Below, in pieces: positions 55,591 to 64,000 of a stretch of DNA of 64,000 nt (within the stretch, counting starts at the first letter, position 1; every line of letters starts with the position of its first letter). The notes under the pieces were generated by a model that was not told where the DNA came from, searched no databases, and saw only the letters and a list, made by a program, of their open reading frames with translations. The stretch spans positions 1,488,001-1,552,000 of the forward strand of contig NZ_CP062976.1 of assembly GCF_014898075.1 (NCBI RefSeq). The letters are read 5' to 3'. The translations under genes and the position numbers were made by a program. The stretch comes from Neisseria yangbaofengii (lineage in GTDB: Bacteria; Pseudomonadota; Gammaproteobacteria; Burkholderiales; Neisseriaceae).

Positions 55591-55719
55591 TGAATTCTTG
55601 AATCCAAACAATAGCGGTGTTGGGATACCCTCTTGTAGGTCGGATTCTTGAATCCGACAATTTTTCACATTGAACAAATATTTCCTCAAAGCAAACAAAT
55701 GTCGGATACAAGTATCCGA
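55591..55719. repeat. REP-like palindromes
   Basis: GTCGGATTCTTGAATCCGAC (55639-55658) is a perfect palindrome around TT. A second, TCGGATACAAGTATCCGA (55702-55719), is a related palindrome around AA. A partial copy (GAATTCTTGAATCC) lies at about 55591. They sit beside a RAYT remnant, the usual partner of REP sequences. Confidence 0.65.
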
Positions 55720-55724
55720 ACAGT

Positions 55725-56075
55725 TTAATCATCATAATCAAGCGCAAGCTCAACATTACCACCGCCCCAGTTCAACGGATAAATGCCTTGTTTTACACAA
55801 CGATGAAAAGTAGAAAATTCCCAATCAGCGGCTTGGGCGGCATAGCCATGCTTTACAGGATTAAAATGAACATAATCGAAATGTTGGGCAAAATCCAATT
55901 CATCTCGAATTAAATGCTCCCAAAAACGGTTTTGCCACAATTTGACATGATTCCCCACCAAATATTGACTTTGCCGTTTAATCTGCCGCCAACGCTCCGA
56001 AAAATTGACATCATTACAATTTTTACATAAATGATAACGTTTGATTTGCCGGGCTAATGGAAGTATCCTTCATTT
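55725..56075 (-). pseudogene. REP-associated tyrosine transposase (RAYT), 5'-truncated
   Basis: The last 78 codons (55725-55961) include NRFWEHLIRDELDFAQHFDYVHFNPVKHGYAAQ and PLNWGGGN, the typical RAYT C-terminus of the Y1/IS200-like transposase superfamily. The frame extends upstream without a stop to about 56075, reading SERWRQIKRQ. The HUH-type histidine motif and the catalytic tyrosine region expected further upstream are not visible. I judge this a fragment. Confidence 0.72.
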
Positions 56076-56226
56076 GTTAATAACATTGTTGAAACCTTGT
56101 TTAGTCGCATTATCCATTTTTCTGTAAACAGATTTTGGAATAAAACGGCTATCTTACAATTTACTTTTTTACCTCATAATTTGCAAATTTCTATCATAAC
56201 TTCAGAATCTTAATAAAAATTTGATT
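56076..56226. other. AT-rich spacer
   Basis: Between the RAYT remnant and uvrB. No gene or clear terminator seen. Confidence 0.4.
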
Positions 56227-58260
56227 TCACTCCGCCCCAAACAATAATCCTTCCTTAATCCCCCGAATCCTATCCCGCAACACTGCCGCTTCTTCAAACT
56301 GCAAATCTCTCGCCGCTTGCTGCATCTGTTTCTCCAGCTTGGCAATTTCTTTAATCGCGTCTTCTTCGGTGTGAATCTCACCAACTTTAACTTTGCCTTT
56401 GTTTTTCAGACGGCCTTTGCCTTTAGTATCGGCTTCTTCGTGGTACACGCCGTCAATGATGTCTTTAACCTGTTTTTTAATCTGCTGCGGTACGATGCCG
56501 TGTTCCGCGTTGAATTTAATCTGTTTTTCGCGGCGGCGTTCGGTTTCGTCTATGGCTGCTTTCATGGAGTCGGTGATTTTGTCGGCATACAGTATGGCGA
56601 CGCCGTTTACGTTGCGGGCGGCACGGCCTATGGTTTGAATCAGGCTGCGGTGGCTGCGCAGAAAGCCTTCTTTGTCGGCATCGAGAATGGCGACCAGCGA
56701 CACTTCGGGAATATCCAAGCCTTCGCGCAGCAGGTTGATGCCGACGAGTACGTCAAAGAGCCCGAGGCGTAAATCCCTAATGATTTCAACGCGTTCCACG
56801 GTGTCGATGTCGCTGTGCAGATAACGTACCTTGATGCCGAGTTCGCTGTAATAGTCGGTGAGTTGTTCCGCCATGCGTTTGGTTAGGGTGGTTACGAGGG
56901 TGCGTTCGCCTTTTCGGATGCGGTCGTTGATTTCGCTCATTAAGTCATCGACTTGGGTGGCGACGGGACGGATGACGATTTGCGGATCGACCAATCCTGT
57001 GGGGCGGACGACTTGTTCGACAACCTGCCCTGCGTGTTCTTCTTCGTATTTGGCCGGGGTGGCGGAAACGAAGATGGTTTGCGGCATGACTTTTTCAAAT
57101 TCGTGGAATTTGAGCGGGCGGTTGTCGCGGGCGGAAGGCAGACGGAAGCCGTAATCCACTAGGTTTTGTTTGCGGCTGGCATCACCTTTGTACATGCCGC
57201 CGATTTGGGTTACGGTAACGTGGCTTTCGTCGATGAACATGATGGCGTTGTCGGGCAGGTAGTCCATCAGGGTGGGCGGCGGTTCGCCTTCTTTTTTGCC
57301 GGAGAAGTGGCGGGAATAGTTTTCAATGCCTTTGCAGAAACCCATTTCGTAAAGCATTTCTAAGTCAAAACGGGTACGCTGTTCGATGCGTTGTTGTTCT
57401 ACGGGACGTTGTTCGCGGGCAAAAAATTCGATGCGTTCGCGCAATTCTGCTTTGATGCCTTCGCAGGCGCGCAAAACGGTGTCGCGCGGGGTAACGTAAT
57501 GGCTGGACGGGAAGACGGTGTAGCGTCCTACCCGTTGCAGATTGCCGCCTGTAAGCGGGTCGAACAAATCAAGGCGGTCGATCTCGTTGTCAAACAAACT
57601 GATGCGTAACGCGCTCTCCGAGCTTTCCGCCGGATACACGTCAATCACGTCGCCGCGCACGCGGAACGAGCCGCGTTTGAAATCCATTTCGCCGCGTTCG
57701 TACTGCATAGACACCAGCGTGGAAATGATGTCGCGCTGCTCAAGCGTATCGCCTTCTTTGACGGACAACACCATTTGTTTATATTCGGTCGGGTCGCCGA
57801 TACCGTAAATGGCGGACACGGTGGCGACGATAATCACGTCGTCGCGCGTCATCAGGTTTTTGGTGGCGGAAAGGCGCATTTGCTCGATGTGTTCGTTAAT
57901 CGCGCTGTCTTTTTCAATGAACAAATCGCGGCTGGGCACATAGGCTTCGGGCTGGTAATAATCATAGTAAGATACGAAATATTCCACCGCGTTTTCAGGG
58001 AAAAACTCGCGCATTTCGGCATAAAGCTGCGCCGCCAGCGTTTTGTTGTGCGCCATGATGATGGCGGGGCGGCCGCTTTGCGCAATCACATTGGCCATGG
58101 TGTAGGTTTTGCCCGAACCGGTTACGCCCAGCAACGTTTGGTAGGCAAGGCCGTCTGAAAGCCCCTCCAGCAAACCGGCAATTGCAGTCGGCTGGTCGCC
58201 TGCAGGCGGGAACGGCTGATGAAGTTTGAAAGGTGAATTGTCGTATTGGATGACTTGCAT
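56227..58260 (-). CDS. uvrB: excinuclease ABC subunit B
   Basis: A 677-aa helicase-like subunit of nucleotide-excision repair. Walker A is [14 protein letters not shown]. The beta-hairpin region contains [21 protein letters not shown]. Motif VI is [12 protein letters not shown]. The C-terminal UVR domain ([30 protein letters not shown]) binds UvrC. The ATG at 58258-58260 ([17 protein letters not shown]) is chosen over an upstream ATG at 58278 whose codons are formed by a DUS. Confidence 0.96.
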   Translation of the reverse strand: MQVIQYDNSPFKLHQPFPPAGDQPTAIAGLLEGLSDGLAYQTLLGVTGSGKTYTMANVIAQSGRPAIIMAHNKTLAAQLYAEMREFFPENAVEYFVSYYDYYQPEAYVPSRDLFIEKDSAINEHIEQMRLSATKNLMTRDDVIIVATVSAIYGIGDPTEYKQMVLSVKEGDTLEQRDIISTLVSMQYERGEMDFKRGSFRVRGDVIDVYPAESSESALRISLFDNEIDRLDLFDPLTGGNLQRVGRYTVFPSSHYVTPRDTVLRACEGIKAELRERIEFFAREQRPVEQQRIEQRTRFDLEMLYEMGFCKGIENYSRHFSGKKEGEPPPTLMDYLPDNAIMFIDESHVTVTQIGGMYKGDASRKQNLVDYGFRLPSARDNRPLKFHEFEKVMPQTIFVSATPAKYEEEHAGQVVEQVVRPTGLVDPQIVIRPVATQVDDLMSEINDRIRKGERTLVTTLTKRMAEQLTDYYSELGIKVRYLHSDIDTVERVEIIRDLRLGLFDVLVGINLLREGLDIPEVSLVAILDADKEGFLRSHRSLIQTIGRAARNVNGVAILYADKITDSMKAAIDETERRREKQIKFNAEHGIVPQQIKKQVKDIIDGVYHEEADTKGKGRLKNKGKVKVGEIHTEEDAIKEIAKLEKQMQQAARDLQFEEAAVLRDRIRGIKEGLLFGAE

Positions 58261-58278
58261 TTCAGACGGCCTTGTCAT

Positions 58279-58547
58279 AATTTCGAGAACGCATCATTAT
58301 AGCAAAAAGGCCGTCTGAATAATGCTTGGAATCAGAGATAAAACGCAACGGGTATTAATGGATTAACATAAAATTCCCCATATATTATAAATAGATAAAT
58401 GGTGAATTTTAAGATTTGGCGGTTTTAATGCTCCTTTTCATGATTTCAGCCTAGTTTTGCCAAAGCCTGAAAAATAACGTAAACCTGCTTTCCTAGTTTC
58501 CATTTACTTATCATGTGCTTCGATGCCCTCCCTGCCTCAGAAAGGAA
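58279..58547. other. uvrB-aqpZ intergenic region
   Basis: AT-rich, with an AG-DUS complement at the uvrB start and a single DUS near 58309. No gene seen. Confidence 0.4.
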
Positions 58548-59127
58548 ATGAAAAATATTTTGCTGAGTTTTTCGGCACATTCTGATTGGTGTTCGGCGGC
58601 TGTGTGGCAGCACGGTTTTGGCGGCAACTTATCCGAAACCGGGTATCGGTTTTGCCGGTGTATCTCCGGCATTCGGTCCGACTGTTTTGGCCACGACTTA
58701 TGCAGTCGGGCACATTTCAGGCTGCCACTTCAACCCTGCGGTATCTATGGGATTGTTTGTGGACGGTTGTCTCAACCCTAAAGATTTGCTGCTTACATCA
58801 TTAGCGAACACTCGCCGAACAGCTATGACATGATGGTTGCGTTGCTGATTGAAGTGGTATTGGCCGCATTCTTAATTATCATGGCTTAGGCCGACCGCCG
58901 CGCGCCTGCGGTTTCCCGCTAATCGCCATCGGTTTGGCTTTGCTCCTGATTCACTTAATCAGCATTCCGCTAACCAATACTTTAACCCTGCTCGTTCTAC
59001 CGGCGTGGCTTTGTTCCAACACGGTTGGGCTGTTGAGCAATTGCGGCTGTTCTGGATGGCACCGATTATCGGTGGCGGCATCAGTACGGCAATTTGCCGT
59101 TTCGTATTATCGAACGACAAAGAATAA
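58548..59127 (+). pseudogene. aqpZ: aquaporin Z, degraded
   Basis: Fragments of an aquaporin appear in different frames: a membrane start (YFAEFFGTF), then [35 protein letters not shown] with the first NPA motif, and further on [23 protein letters not shown] followed by a TAG. The C-terminal part with ARSTGVALFQHGW, WMAPIIGGGISTAI and a stop at 59125 completes it. Several frameshifts, a stop and a deletion of about 100 bp leave it non-functional. The last part resembles AqpZ strongly. Confidence 0.82.
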
Positions 59128-59160
59128 TTTTACAGGGACAATGCCCATAGTTATCACCCA

Positions 59161-59193
59161 TACAGCCGCATGAAAGTGCGGCTGTATTTTTTT
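59161..59193 (+). terminator. hairpin with T-run
   Basis: TACAGCCGCA pairs with TGCGGCTGTA (59161-59186), followed by a T7 run; a DUS complement follows it. Confidence 0.8.
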
Positions 59194-59246
59194 CAGACGG
59201 CCTATTACAATAGCGGCTGATATTCTCTGATAAACAGAAAGCAGAT

Positions 59247-59585
59247 ATGCAAACCTTACCTTTCCAAGCAAACATCGCCGAGCGTATGCTCATCGGCACT
59301 GAAAACGAAACCATCCACCCTGATGCGCAATTTATCGAAACGACCAACGGCTATTGGATTGCGTGGCACGATGGCATCGCCGCCCTTCTCGCACCGGATA
59401 CCCCGCCTGATATTCCGTGTTTCTGGGTAGAGGGCGCTGACAGCTTGACCGAACTGGCGGCCTTAGTCGAAAACGGCGAATTTGACGAAGTAGAAGAATT
59501 TGACGGCAACGACGACGCCTGGCACGAAGCGGTTGCCGGTTGCGGCAGCCATGACCACGAAGACCATTGCGGACACCGACACTGA
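59247..59585 (+). CDS. conserved hypothetical protein with Cys/His-rich tail
   Basis: A 112-aa acidic soluble protein. Its C-terminus CGSHDHEDHCGHRH holds two cysteines and six histidines, suited to metal binding. The start MQTLPFQANIAERMLIG is well placed after a run of A. No family was recognised. It is translationally coupled (TGATG) to the next gene. Confidence 0.65.
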   Translation: MQTLPFQANIAERMLIGTENETIHPDAQFIETTNGYWIAWHDGIAALLAPDTPPDIPCFWVEGADSLTELAALVENGEFDEVEEFDGNDDAWHEAVAGCGSHDHEDHCGHRH

Positions 59586-60007
59586 TGAAACCCAATACCT
59601 TGATTTTTCCGCTCATCGTATCGTTTACCTTGAGCGGTTGCGTGGTGGGCGCGGCTGCCGATTTAGCAGCCACCACTGTTTTGACCGCAGGCAAATTGGC
59701 GGTAAAGGGCACCGGTGCATTAATTAACGCCGCTATCCCCGATGGTGACGACGAAAAAAAAGAAAAGAAAAAATCACGCAAAGAAAAGCGGAAAGAAAAA
59801 GCTGCCGAGCAACCGACCTACAGCCGGCCGCAAAACAGTCCTTACCCTTATCAGCCGAATACGCCGGTTGTTTACCAAACAAACCATCCGGCACAAACCA
59901 CGCCACAGCCTCGCTACATCACCATTGATGAGTACGGCAATGCACACGAAACAACCGCACCTTATTCCATTCGGCGGCCAAGCTATATGATTGAGCAGGA
60001 ATATTAA
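59585..60007 (+). CDS. hypothetical lipoprotein
   Basis: A 140-aa protein with a lipoprotein signal ending SFTLSGCVVG (lipobox LSGC). The mature part has a hydrophobic glycine-containing segment (about 25-55), then a highly charged Lys/Glu stretch (KKEKKKSRKEKRKEKAA), and a Pro/Gln/Tyr-rich tail. Its ATG at 59585 shares one base with the upstream stop. No family was recognised. DUS hairpin follows. Confidence 0.65.
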   Translation: MKPNTLIFPLIVSFTLSGCVVGAAADLAATTVLTAGKLAVKGTGALINAAIPDGDDEKKEKKKSRKEKRKEKAAEQPTYSRPQNSPYPYQPNTPVVYQTNHPAQTTPQPRYITIDEYGNAHETTAPYSIRRPSYMIEQEY

Positions 60008-60020
60008 TCCGCCATGAGAC

Positions 60021-60052
60021 AGGCCGTCTGAAAGATTCAGACGGCCTTTTGA
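60021..60052 (+). terminator. DUS hairpin
   Basis: An AG-DUS pair with a three-base loop and a T-run. Confidence 0.75.
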
Positions 60053-60110
60053 TTTTATAGATAAATACGTTCCACATTTCACATATAAGATTTTAATAAA
60101 TATATAAAAA

Positions 60111-60140
60111 ATGCCGCCTGAAACCATTTTCAGACGGCCT
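60111..60140 (-). terminator. DUS hairpin after sodB, degenerate AT copy
   Basis: A degenerate AT-DUS (ATGCCGCCTGAA) faces an AG-DUS complement on the far side of the sodB stop codon. Confidence 0.7.
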
Positions 60141-60164
60141 TGCTTCATCATTGATACATCAGCA

Positions 60165-60746
60165 TTAAGCGGCAAAGCGTTTAGCCACTTCATCCCAATT
60201 CACGATTTCCCAGAAACCTTTCAGGTAGTTAGGACGGCTGTTGCGGTAGTCGATGTAGTAAGCATGTTCCCATACGTCACAAGTCAGTAACGGGGTATTT
60301 TCAGTAGTCAACGGAGTTGCTGCGTTAGAAGTCGATACCAAATCCAACTCGCCGGCAGGAGTTTTCACCAACCAAGCCCAGCCTGAACCGAAAGTACCTG
60401 CCGCGCAAGCATTGAATGCCTCTTGGAATGCTTCAAAGCCGCCCCATTTGGCATCAATGGCTGCAGCCAATTCGCCCGCAGGTTTTTGTTGGCCTTTAGG
60501 CGTAAAACCCAGCCAGTAGAAAGTGTGGTTCCAAGTTTGAGCTGCGTTGTTAAACACACCGCCTGAAGATTTTTTCACGACTTCTTCCAAAGGCATTTCT
60601 TCAAATTCAGTGCCTTTGATTTGGTTGTTCAGATTGGTGATGTAGGTTTGATGGTGTTTGCCGTAATGGTATTCCAACGTTTCTTTAGACAGATGTGGCT
60701 CCAGAGCGTCCAAAGCGTATGGCAATTCAGGCAGTTTGTGTTCCAT
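60165..60746 (-). CDS. sodB: superoxide dismutase, iron-type
   Basis: A 193-aa Fe/Mn superoxide dismutase with the metal ligands in [18 protein letters not shown] and [13 protein letters not shown]. The FGSGWAWLV segment and the tight length favour iron type; metal use is not certain from sequence. A 7-bp palindrome (CATTACC...GGTAATG, 60792-60813) upstream could be an operator. DUS hairpin follows the stop. Confidence 0.93.
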   Translation of the reverse strand: MEHKLPELPYALDALEPHLSKETLEYHYGKHHQTYITNLNNQIKGTEFEEMPLEEVVKKSSGGVFNNAAQTWNHTFYWLGFTPKGQQKPAGELAAAIDAKWGGFEAFQEAFNACAAGTFGSGWAWLVKTPAGELDLVSTSNAATPLTTENTPLLTCDVWEHAYYIDYRNSRPNYLKGFWEIVNWDEVAKRFAA

Positions 60747-60791
60747 GTTGATACTCCTATTGATTGATATGAATTATCTTTTGGTTGTGCA

Positions 60792-60813
60792 CATTACCCT
60801 TGAAAAGGTAATG
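60792..60813 (-). promoter_or_regulatory. small palindrome upstream of sodB
   Basis: CATTACC and GGTAATG arms (7 bp) with an eight-base spacer, about 45 bases upstream of the sodB start. Regulator unknown; possibly an operator or a small hairpin. Confidence 0.35.
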
Positions 60814-60914
60814 CCCCTTATTCTACCTGTCTCGGCTTTAAAAAACCAATTAAACTTATACTGCGATATAATAGCAATCTCTTATTCAAAGCATTTTTGG
60901 GGGGATGAAACACC

Positions 60915-62321
60915 ATGAATGATTATCTTGACATGCCGTCTGAAGACCGTGAAGTCACGGCTTTGGCCTTGCCGCCGCATTCGATGGAAGCCGAGCAATC
61001 GGTTTTGGGCGGCCTGCTTTTGGAAAACGCAGCATGGGACAGAATCGCAGATATCGTCACCGGCGAAGACTTCTACCGCCACGAACACCGCCTGATTTTC
61101 CGCGCCATCGCCATGTTGGTGAACGAAAGTCGTCCGGCCGACGTGATTACCGTGCAGGAAGCCTTAGAGCGCAATGACGAACTCGAAGCAGCAGGTGGTT
61201 TCAATTACCTGATTACCCTCGCACAAAACACCCCTTCCGCCGCCAATATCCGCCGCTACGCCGAAATCGTGCGCGAACGCTCCATCATGCGCCAACTGGC
61301 CGAAGTCGGCACGGAAATCGCCCGCAGCGCCTACAATCCGCAAGGGCGCGATGCAGGGCAATTACTCGATGAAGCCGAAAACAAAGTGTTCCAAATCGCC
61401 GAAAGCACCGCAAAATCCAAACAAGGCTTTTTAAGCATGCCTGATGTGTTGGACGAAGTAGTCGCTAAAATCGACATGCTCTATTCGCGTGAAAACCCCG
61501 AAGAAGTCACCGGCATATCCACCGGCTTTATCGATTTGGACAAAAAAACTTCCGGCCTGCAACCGGGCGATTTGATTATCGTCGCCGGCCGCCCATCTAT
61601 GGGTAAAACCGCATTTTCCATCAATATCGCCGAACACGTTGCCGTTGAAGCACAATTACCCGTTGCCGTCTTCTCAATGGAAATGGGTGCCGCGCAATTG
61701 GTAATGCGCGTATTAAGCTCCGTCGGCCGCGTCGACCAGCAGGTTTTGAAAACCGGCAACCTGCAAGACCAACATTGGCTCAATTTCAACGAAGCCGTGA
61801 TTAAGCTTACCAACGCGCCGATGTATATTGACGAAACACCGGGGTTGACGGCGCTCGAACTGCGCGCCCGCGCCCGCCGCTTGGCCCGCCAGTTTAACGG
61901 CAAACTGGGCTTAATCGTGATCGACTACCTGCAATTGATGTCCGGCTCCGGCCGCTCCGACAACCGCGCGTCTGAATTGGGTGAAATCTCCCGCTCGCTC
62001 AAAGCCCTGGCAAAAGAATTACAAGTGCCGGTGATTGCGCTGTCACAGTTAAGCCGTACCGTTGAGCAACGTACCGACAAACGCCCGATGATGTCCGACT
62101 TGCGCGAATCCGGCGCCATCGAGCAGGATGCCGACCTGATTATGTTTATGTACCGTGACGAATACTACAATCCTGAATCACCGCTCAAAGGCTTGGCCGA
62201 ATGCATTATCGGCAAACACCGTAACGGCCCAACAGGGAAAGTCCACCTCACTTGGATGGGACAATTCACCAAGTTCGACAACGCTGCCTACATTCCCGAC
62301 TCCGCATTGATGGAAGATTGA
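60915..62321 (+). CDS. dnaB: replicative DNA helicase DnaB
   Basis: A 468-aa hexameric 5'-3' helicase of the replication fork. The N-terminal domain carries AEQSVLGGLLLEN. The RecA-like C-terminal domain has Walker A AGRPSMGKTAFSINIAEH, Walker B LIVIDYLQLM and the SELGEISRSLKALAKEL loop. A TATAAT (60867-60872) lies 42 bases upstream. In Neisseria dnaB precedes the pilH-X minor-pilin operon, as here. Confidence 0.97.
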   Translation: MNDYLDMPSEDREVTALALPPHSMEAEQSVLGGLLLENAAWDRIADIVTGEDFYRHEHRLIFRAIAMLVNESRPADVITVQEALERNDELEAAGGFNYLITLAQNTPSAANIRRYAEIVRERSIMRQLAEVGTEIARSAYNPQGRDAGQLLDEAENKVFQIAESTAKSKQGFLSMPDVLDEVVAKIDMLYSRENPEEVTGISTGFIDLDKKTSGLQPGDLIIVAGRPSMGKTAFSINIAEHVAVEAQLPVAVFSMEMGAAQLVMRVLSSVGRVDQQVLKTGNLQDQHWLNFNEAVIKLTNAPMYIDETPGLTALELRARARRLARQFNGKLGLIVIDYLQLMSGSGRSDNRASELGEISRSLKALAKELQVPVIALSQLSRTVEQRTDKRPMMSDLRESGAIEQDADLIMFMYRDEYYNPESPLKGLAECIIGKHRNGPTGKVHLTWMGQFTKFDNAAYIPDSALMED

Positions 62322-62481
62322 GACAGATTACCCCGACAAACTAAGCGTTTTTCATATTTTATTAGGCAATGCTTGGCAATATCGTTTAGAATGAAATACG
62401 CGTAACGCACATATAAACAAATATAAAACCAAGCACTACCCGCACATTACCGATAAACTTCCGCCAAACTTACCGATACTC

Positions 62482-63144
62482 ATGCACGCCAAACAACAAG
62501 GTTTTACCCTTATCGAACTGCTGGTCGTGATTGCCATCATCGCAATCATGGCCGTCATCGCCCTTCCCAACATGAGCCAATGGATCGCATCGCGACGCGT
62601 GGCCAGCAACGCGGAACAAATCGCCAATCTTCTGCGCTTTGCCCGCAGCGAAGCCGTTCGCCTGAATCTTCCGGTTTATATTTGTCCGGTTCAAATTAAA
62701 AAAGACGGTAAATCTAACGGTAGCTGTAACGCCAGTTTCAGCAACCAAGGTTTGATGGCTTTTGCCGATGCAGATAAAAACAAACAATATGAGCGCGCCA
62801 ACGATATTCAATTACGCGCCATCATCTTAAACAGCAAAAACAACGATCGCGTAACCCATAGCTATTATACCTACCCTTTTAGTGGCAGTAAAACCTCGGA
62901 CAACATCACCCGCTGGACTTTCCTACCCAACGGCAATTTTGTCCGTTGGAATAAATCGCCTTCTGCGACAGATAATTTCCCGACACCTAGCGGTTACACT
63001 CAAATTATCTTAACCGATTCCCGTGCAAGCAGCGATGATGACAAAAAAGCTCGCGCCGGTGTATTGTTTATCGATGGCAGCGGCCGTGTAGAAATCTGCG
63101 CAAAATCCGACTCGCGTGATATTTGCCAATATTCCGAAAAATAA
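62482..63144 (+). CDS. pilH: minor pilin PilH (FimT/GspH type)
   Basis: A 220-aa type IV pilin-like protein. The class III leader is MHAKQQG with cleavage before FTLIELLVVIAIIAIMAVI; the conserved glutamate at +5 is present. The domain after it has four cysteines and a GVLFIDGSGRVEIC segment typical of GspH/FimT. In Neisseria, pilH heads the pilHIJKX operon needed to prime pilus assembly. It begins 160 bases after dnaB. Confidence 0.88.
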   Translation: MHAKQQGFTLIELLVVIAIIAIMAVIALPNMSQWIASRRVASNAEQIANLLRFARSEAVRLNLPVYICPVQIKKDGKSNGSCNASFSNQGLMAFADADKNKQYERANDIQLRAIILNSKNNDRVTHSYYTYPFSGSKTSDNITRWTFLPNGNFVRWNKSPSATDNFPTPSGYTQIILTDSRASSDDDKKARAGVLFIDGSGRVEICAKSDSRDICQYSEK

Positions 63145-63148
63145 CAAT

Positions 63149-63778
63149 ATGAAAACAACGACATCACTCTTTTCTTTTCAGCAGCAAGGCCGTCTGAAAG
63201 CCACTCAACAAGGTATGACTTTGATTGAAGTCTTGATTTCCATGTTTGTACTGGCCATCGGCATTCTTGCCTTACTTTCTGTACAATTGCGTGCCGTCTC
63301 CAGTGTTCGAGAAGGGGAAACACAAACAATCGTTTCTCAAATTACGCAGAATTTAATTGAAGGTATGCTGATTAATCCGGTTTTATCGGCAGAGACTGAT
63401 AGCTCCGGTGCGGAAACCGGTCGAATGCTGAAATCTTATAGTCACTATCTTATTGATAACAGTCAAAATGTGAATGGATCATATAAAGATAATGGGCAAA
63501 TGACAAAGCAAGAGCTGGCAACTGCACAAATCGCTTCATTTTCAAATGCATTATCAACAGCCCTGCCTGATGCAAAATTTCATTTTGCCATTTGTAGAGA
63601 CAGTTCCGGCAGAGAGCCTACTTATGAAGGTTCATTCAATGCTCGTTGCAATAACTCAGGAGATACCATAGTTAAAGTATTATGGTTAATTGATGCCGAA
63701 GAAGAGCAAAACGGCAACGATTTAAAAAGCTCAGGAAATTTTATTGTTTATACTCATCAGTCACGCGTTACGGAATAA
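63149..63778 (+). CDS. pilI: minor pilin PilI (PilV/GspI type)
   Basis: A 209-aa minor pilin. The prepilin leader is long and charged and contains a DUS-encoded GRLKA; cleavage occurs before MTLIEVLISMFVLAIGILAL, which carries the usual glutamate. The ATG at 63149, four bases after the pilH stop, is preferred over the longer frame from 63116. It forms the minor-pilin complex with PilH, PilJ and PilK. Confidence 0.85.
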   Translation: MKTTTSLFSFQQQGRLKATQQGMTLIEVLISMFVLAIGILALLSVQLRAVSSVREGETQTIVSQITQNLIEGMLINPVLSAETDSSGAETGRMLKSYSHYLIDNSQNVNGSYKDNGQMTKQELATAQIASFSNALSTALPDAKFHFAICRDSSGREPTYEGSFNARCNNSGDTIVKVLWLIDAEEEQNGNDLKSSGNFIVYTHQSRVTE

Positions 63779-63780
63779 AA

Positions 63781-64000
63781 ATGAAAAATAAACGCTCTAC
63801 TTTTGCTCGCCCGCCCAAAATGCAAGGCTTCAGCCTGATTGAATTTTTGGTTGCCAGCGCCTTAAGCATGATTGTTTTAATGGCAGTCACTTCAACTTAT
63901 TTTACCGCCCGTAATCTCAATAATGCAGCAACTTCACGTTTAAGCGTCCAGCAGGATTTGCGCGGTGCCGCTACTTTGCTGAGCCGCGATGCACGTATGG
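63781..64000 (+). CDS. pilJ: minor pilin PilJ (PilW/GspJ type), cut by window edge
   Basis: Starts two bases after the pilI stop and runs off the window. It begins MKNKRSTFARPPKMQG and continues FSLIEFLVASALSMIVLMAV, a prepilin signal with glutamate at +5 as required. Third gene of the pilH-X operon by order and type. Only the first 73 residues are visible. Confidence 0.85.
   Translation, partial: MKNKRSTFARPPKMQGFSLIEFLVASALSMIVLMAVTSTYFTARNLNNAATSRLSVQQDLRGAATLLSRDARM

Overview
The window is chromosomal DNA of a commensal Neisseria. The main evidence is the very frequent 12-mer AGGCCGTCTGAA and its complement, usually as head-to-head pairs that form hairpins after genes. This is the neisserial DNA uptake sequence (DUS) in its AG dialect; a few copies have the AT form typical of the meningococcus and gonococcus. 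A 107-bp Correia-type repeat, dRS3-like repeats, and the dnaB-pilH-pilI-pilJ gene order support the same conclusion. No rRNA, tRNA or CRISPR array was seen.

Layout. 1-7.8 kb is core: suhB, trmJ, a DUF1853 gene, an RsmB/NOP methyltransferase, grxD, upp, a DUF2322 gene, a secreted DUF4198 protein behind a likely Zur box, and an RluE-type pseudouridine synthase. 7.8-17.2 kb is an eroded accessory island. It holds an IS630-family element, an integrase remnant, a two-partner secretion/contact-dependent inhibition locus (broken tpsB, intact tpsC acyltransferase, tpsA 3' remnant with a VENN motif and nuclease toxin, YezG-like immunity gene), a second toxin/immunity cassette cut by an IS630 insertion, and two adjacent IS630-family elements.

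17.2-48.8 kb is again mostly core: mpl, adhC, hom, a SotB-like exporter, a copper module (copZ-like chaperone and copA, each behind a MerR-type promoter with a 19-bp spacer), pepP, pth, rnfH, ratA, ftsH, rlmE, yhbY, greA, ssb, a YajR-like exporter, a lytic transglycosylase, ppx, a MarR regulator, an aldo/keto reductase, a LysE exporter, nfeD with a paraslipin gene, a frameshifted NERD-nuclease gene, and clpB.

48.8-50.2 kb holds a small decayed bacteriocin locus. It encodes a double-glycine leader followed directly by an amber codon and then a glycine-rich core, with a frameshifted small membrane (immunity-like) gene downstream and a hairpin terminator. This cassette is too interrupted to appear as a simple ORF. 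50.2-64 kb carries trpS, ung, ilvA, a PBP5-type carboxypeptidase, a REP/RAYT remnant, uvrB, a decayed aqpZ, two small unknown genes, sodB, dnaB and the start of the minor-pilin operon.

The most informative observations are the bacteriocin with a stop codon at its processing site, the two toxin/immunity cassettes at different stages of decay, the A7 frameshift tracts in three IS630-type elements, the paired MerR-type copper promoters and the Zur-like operator.
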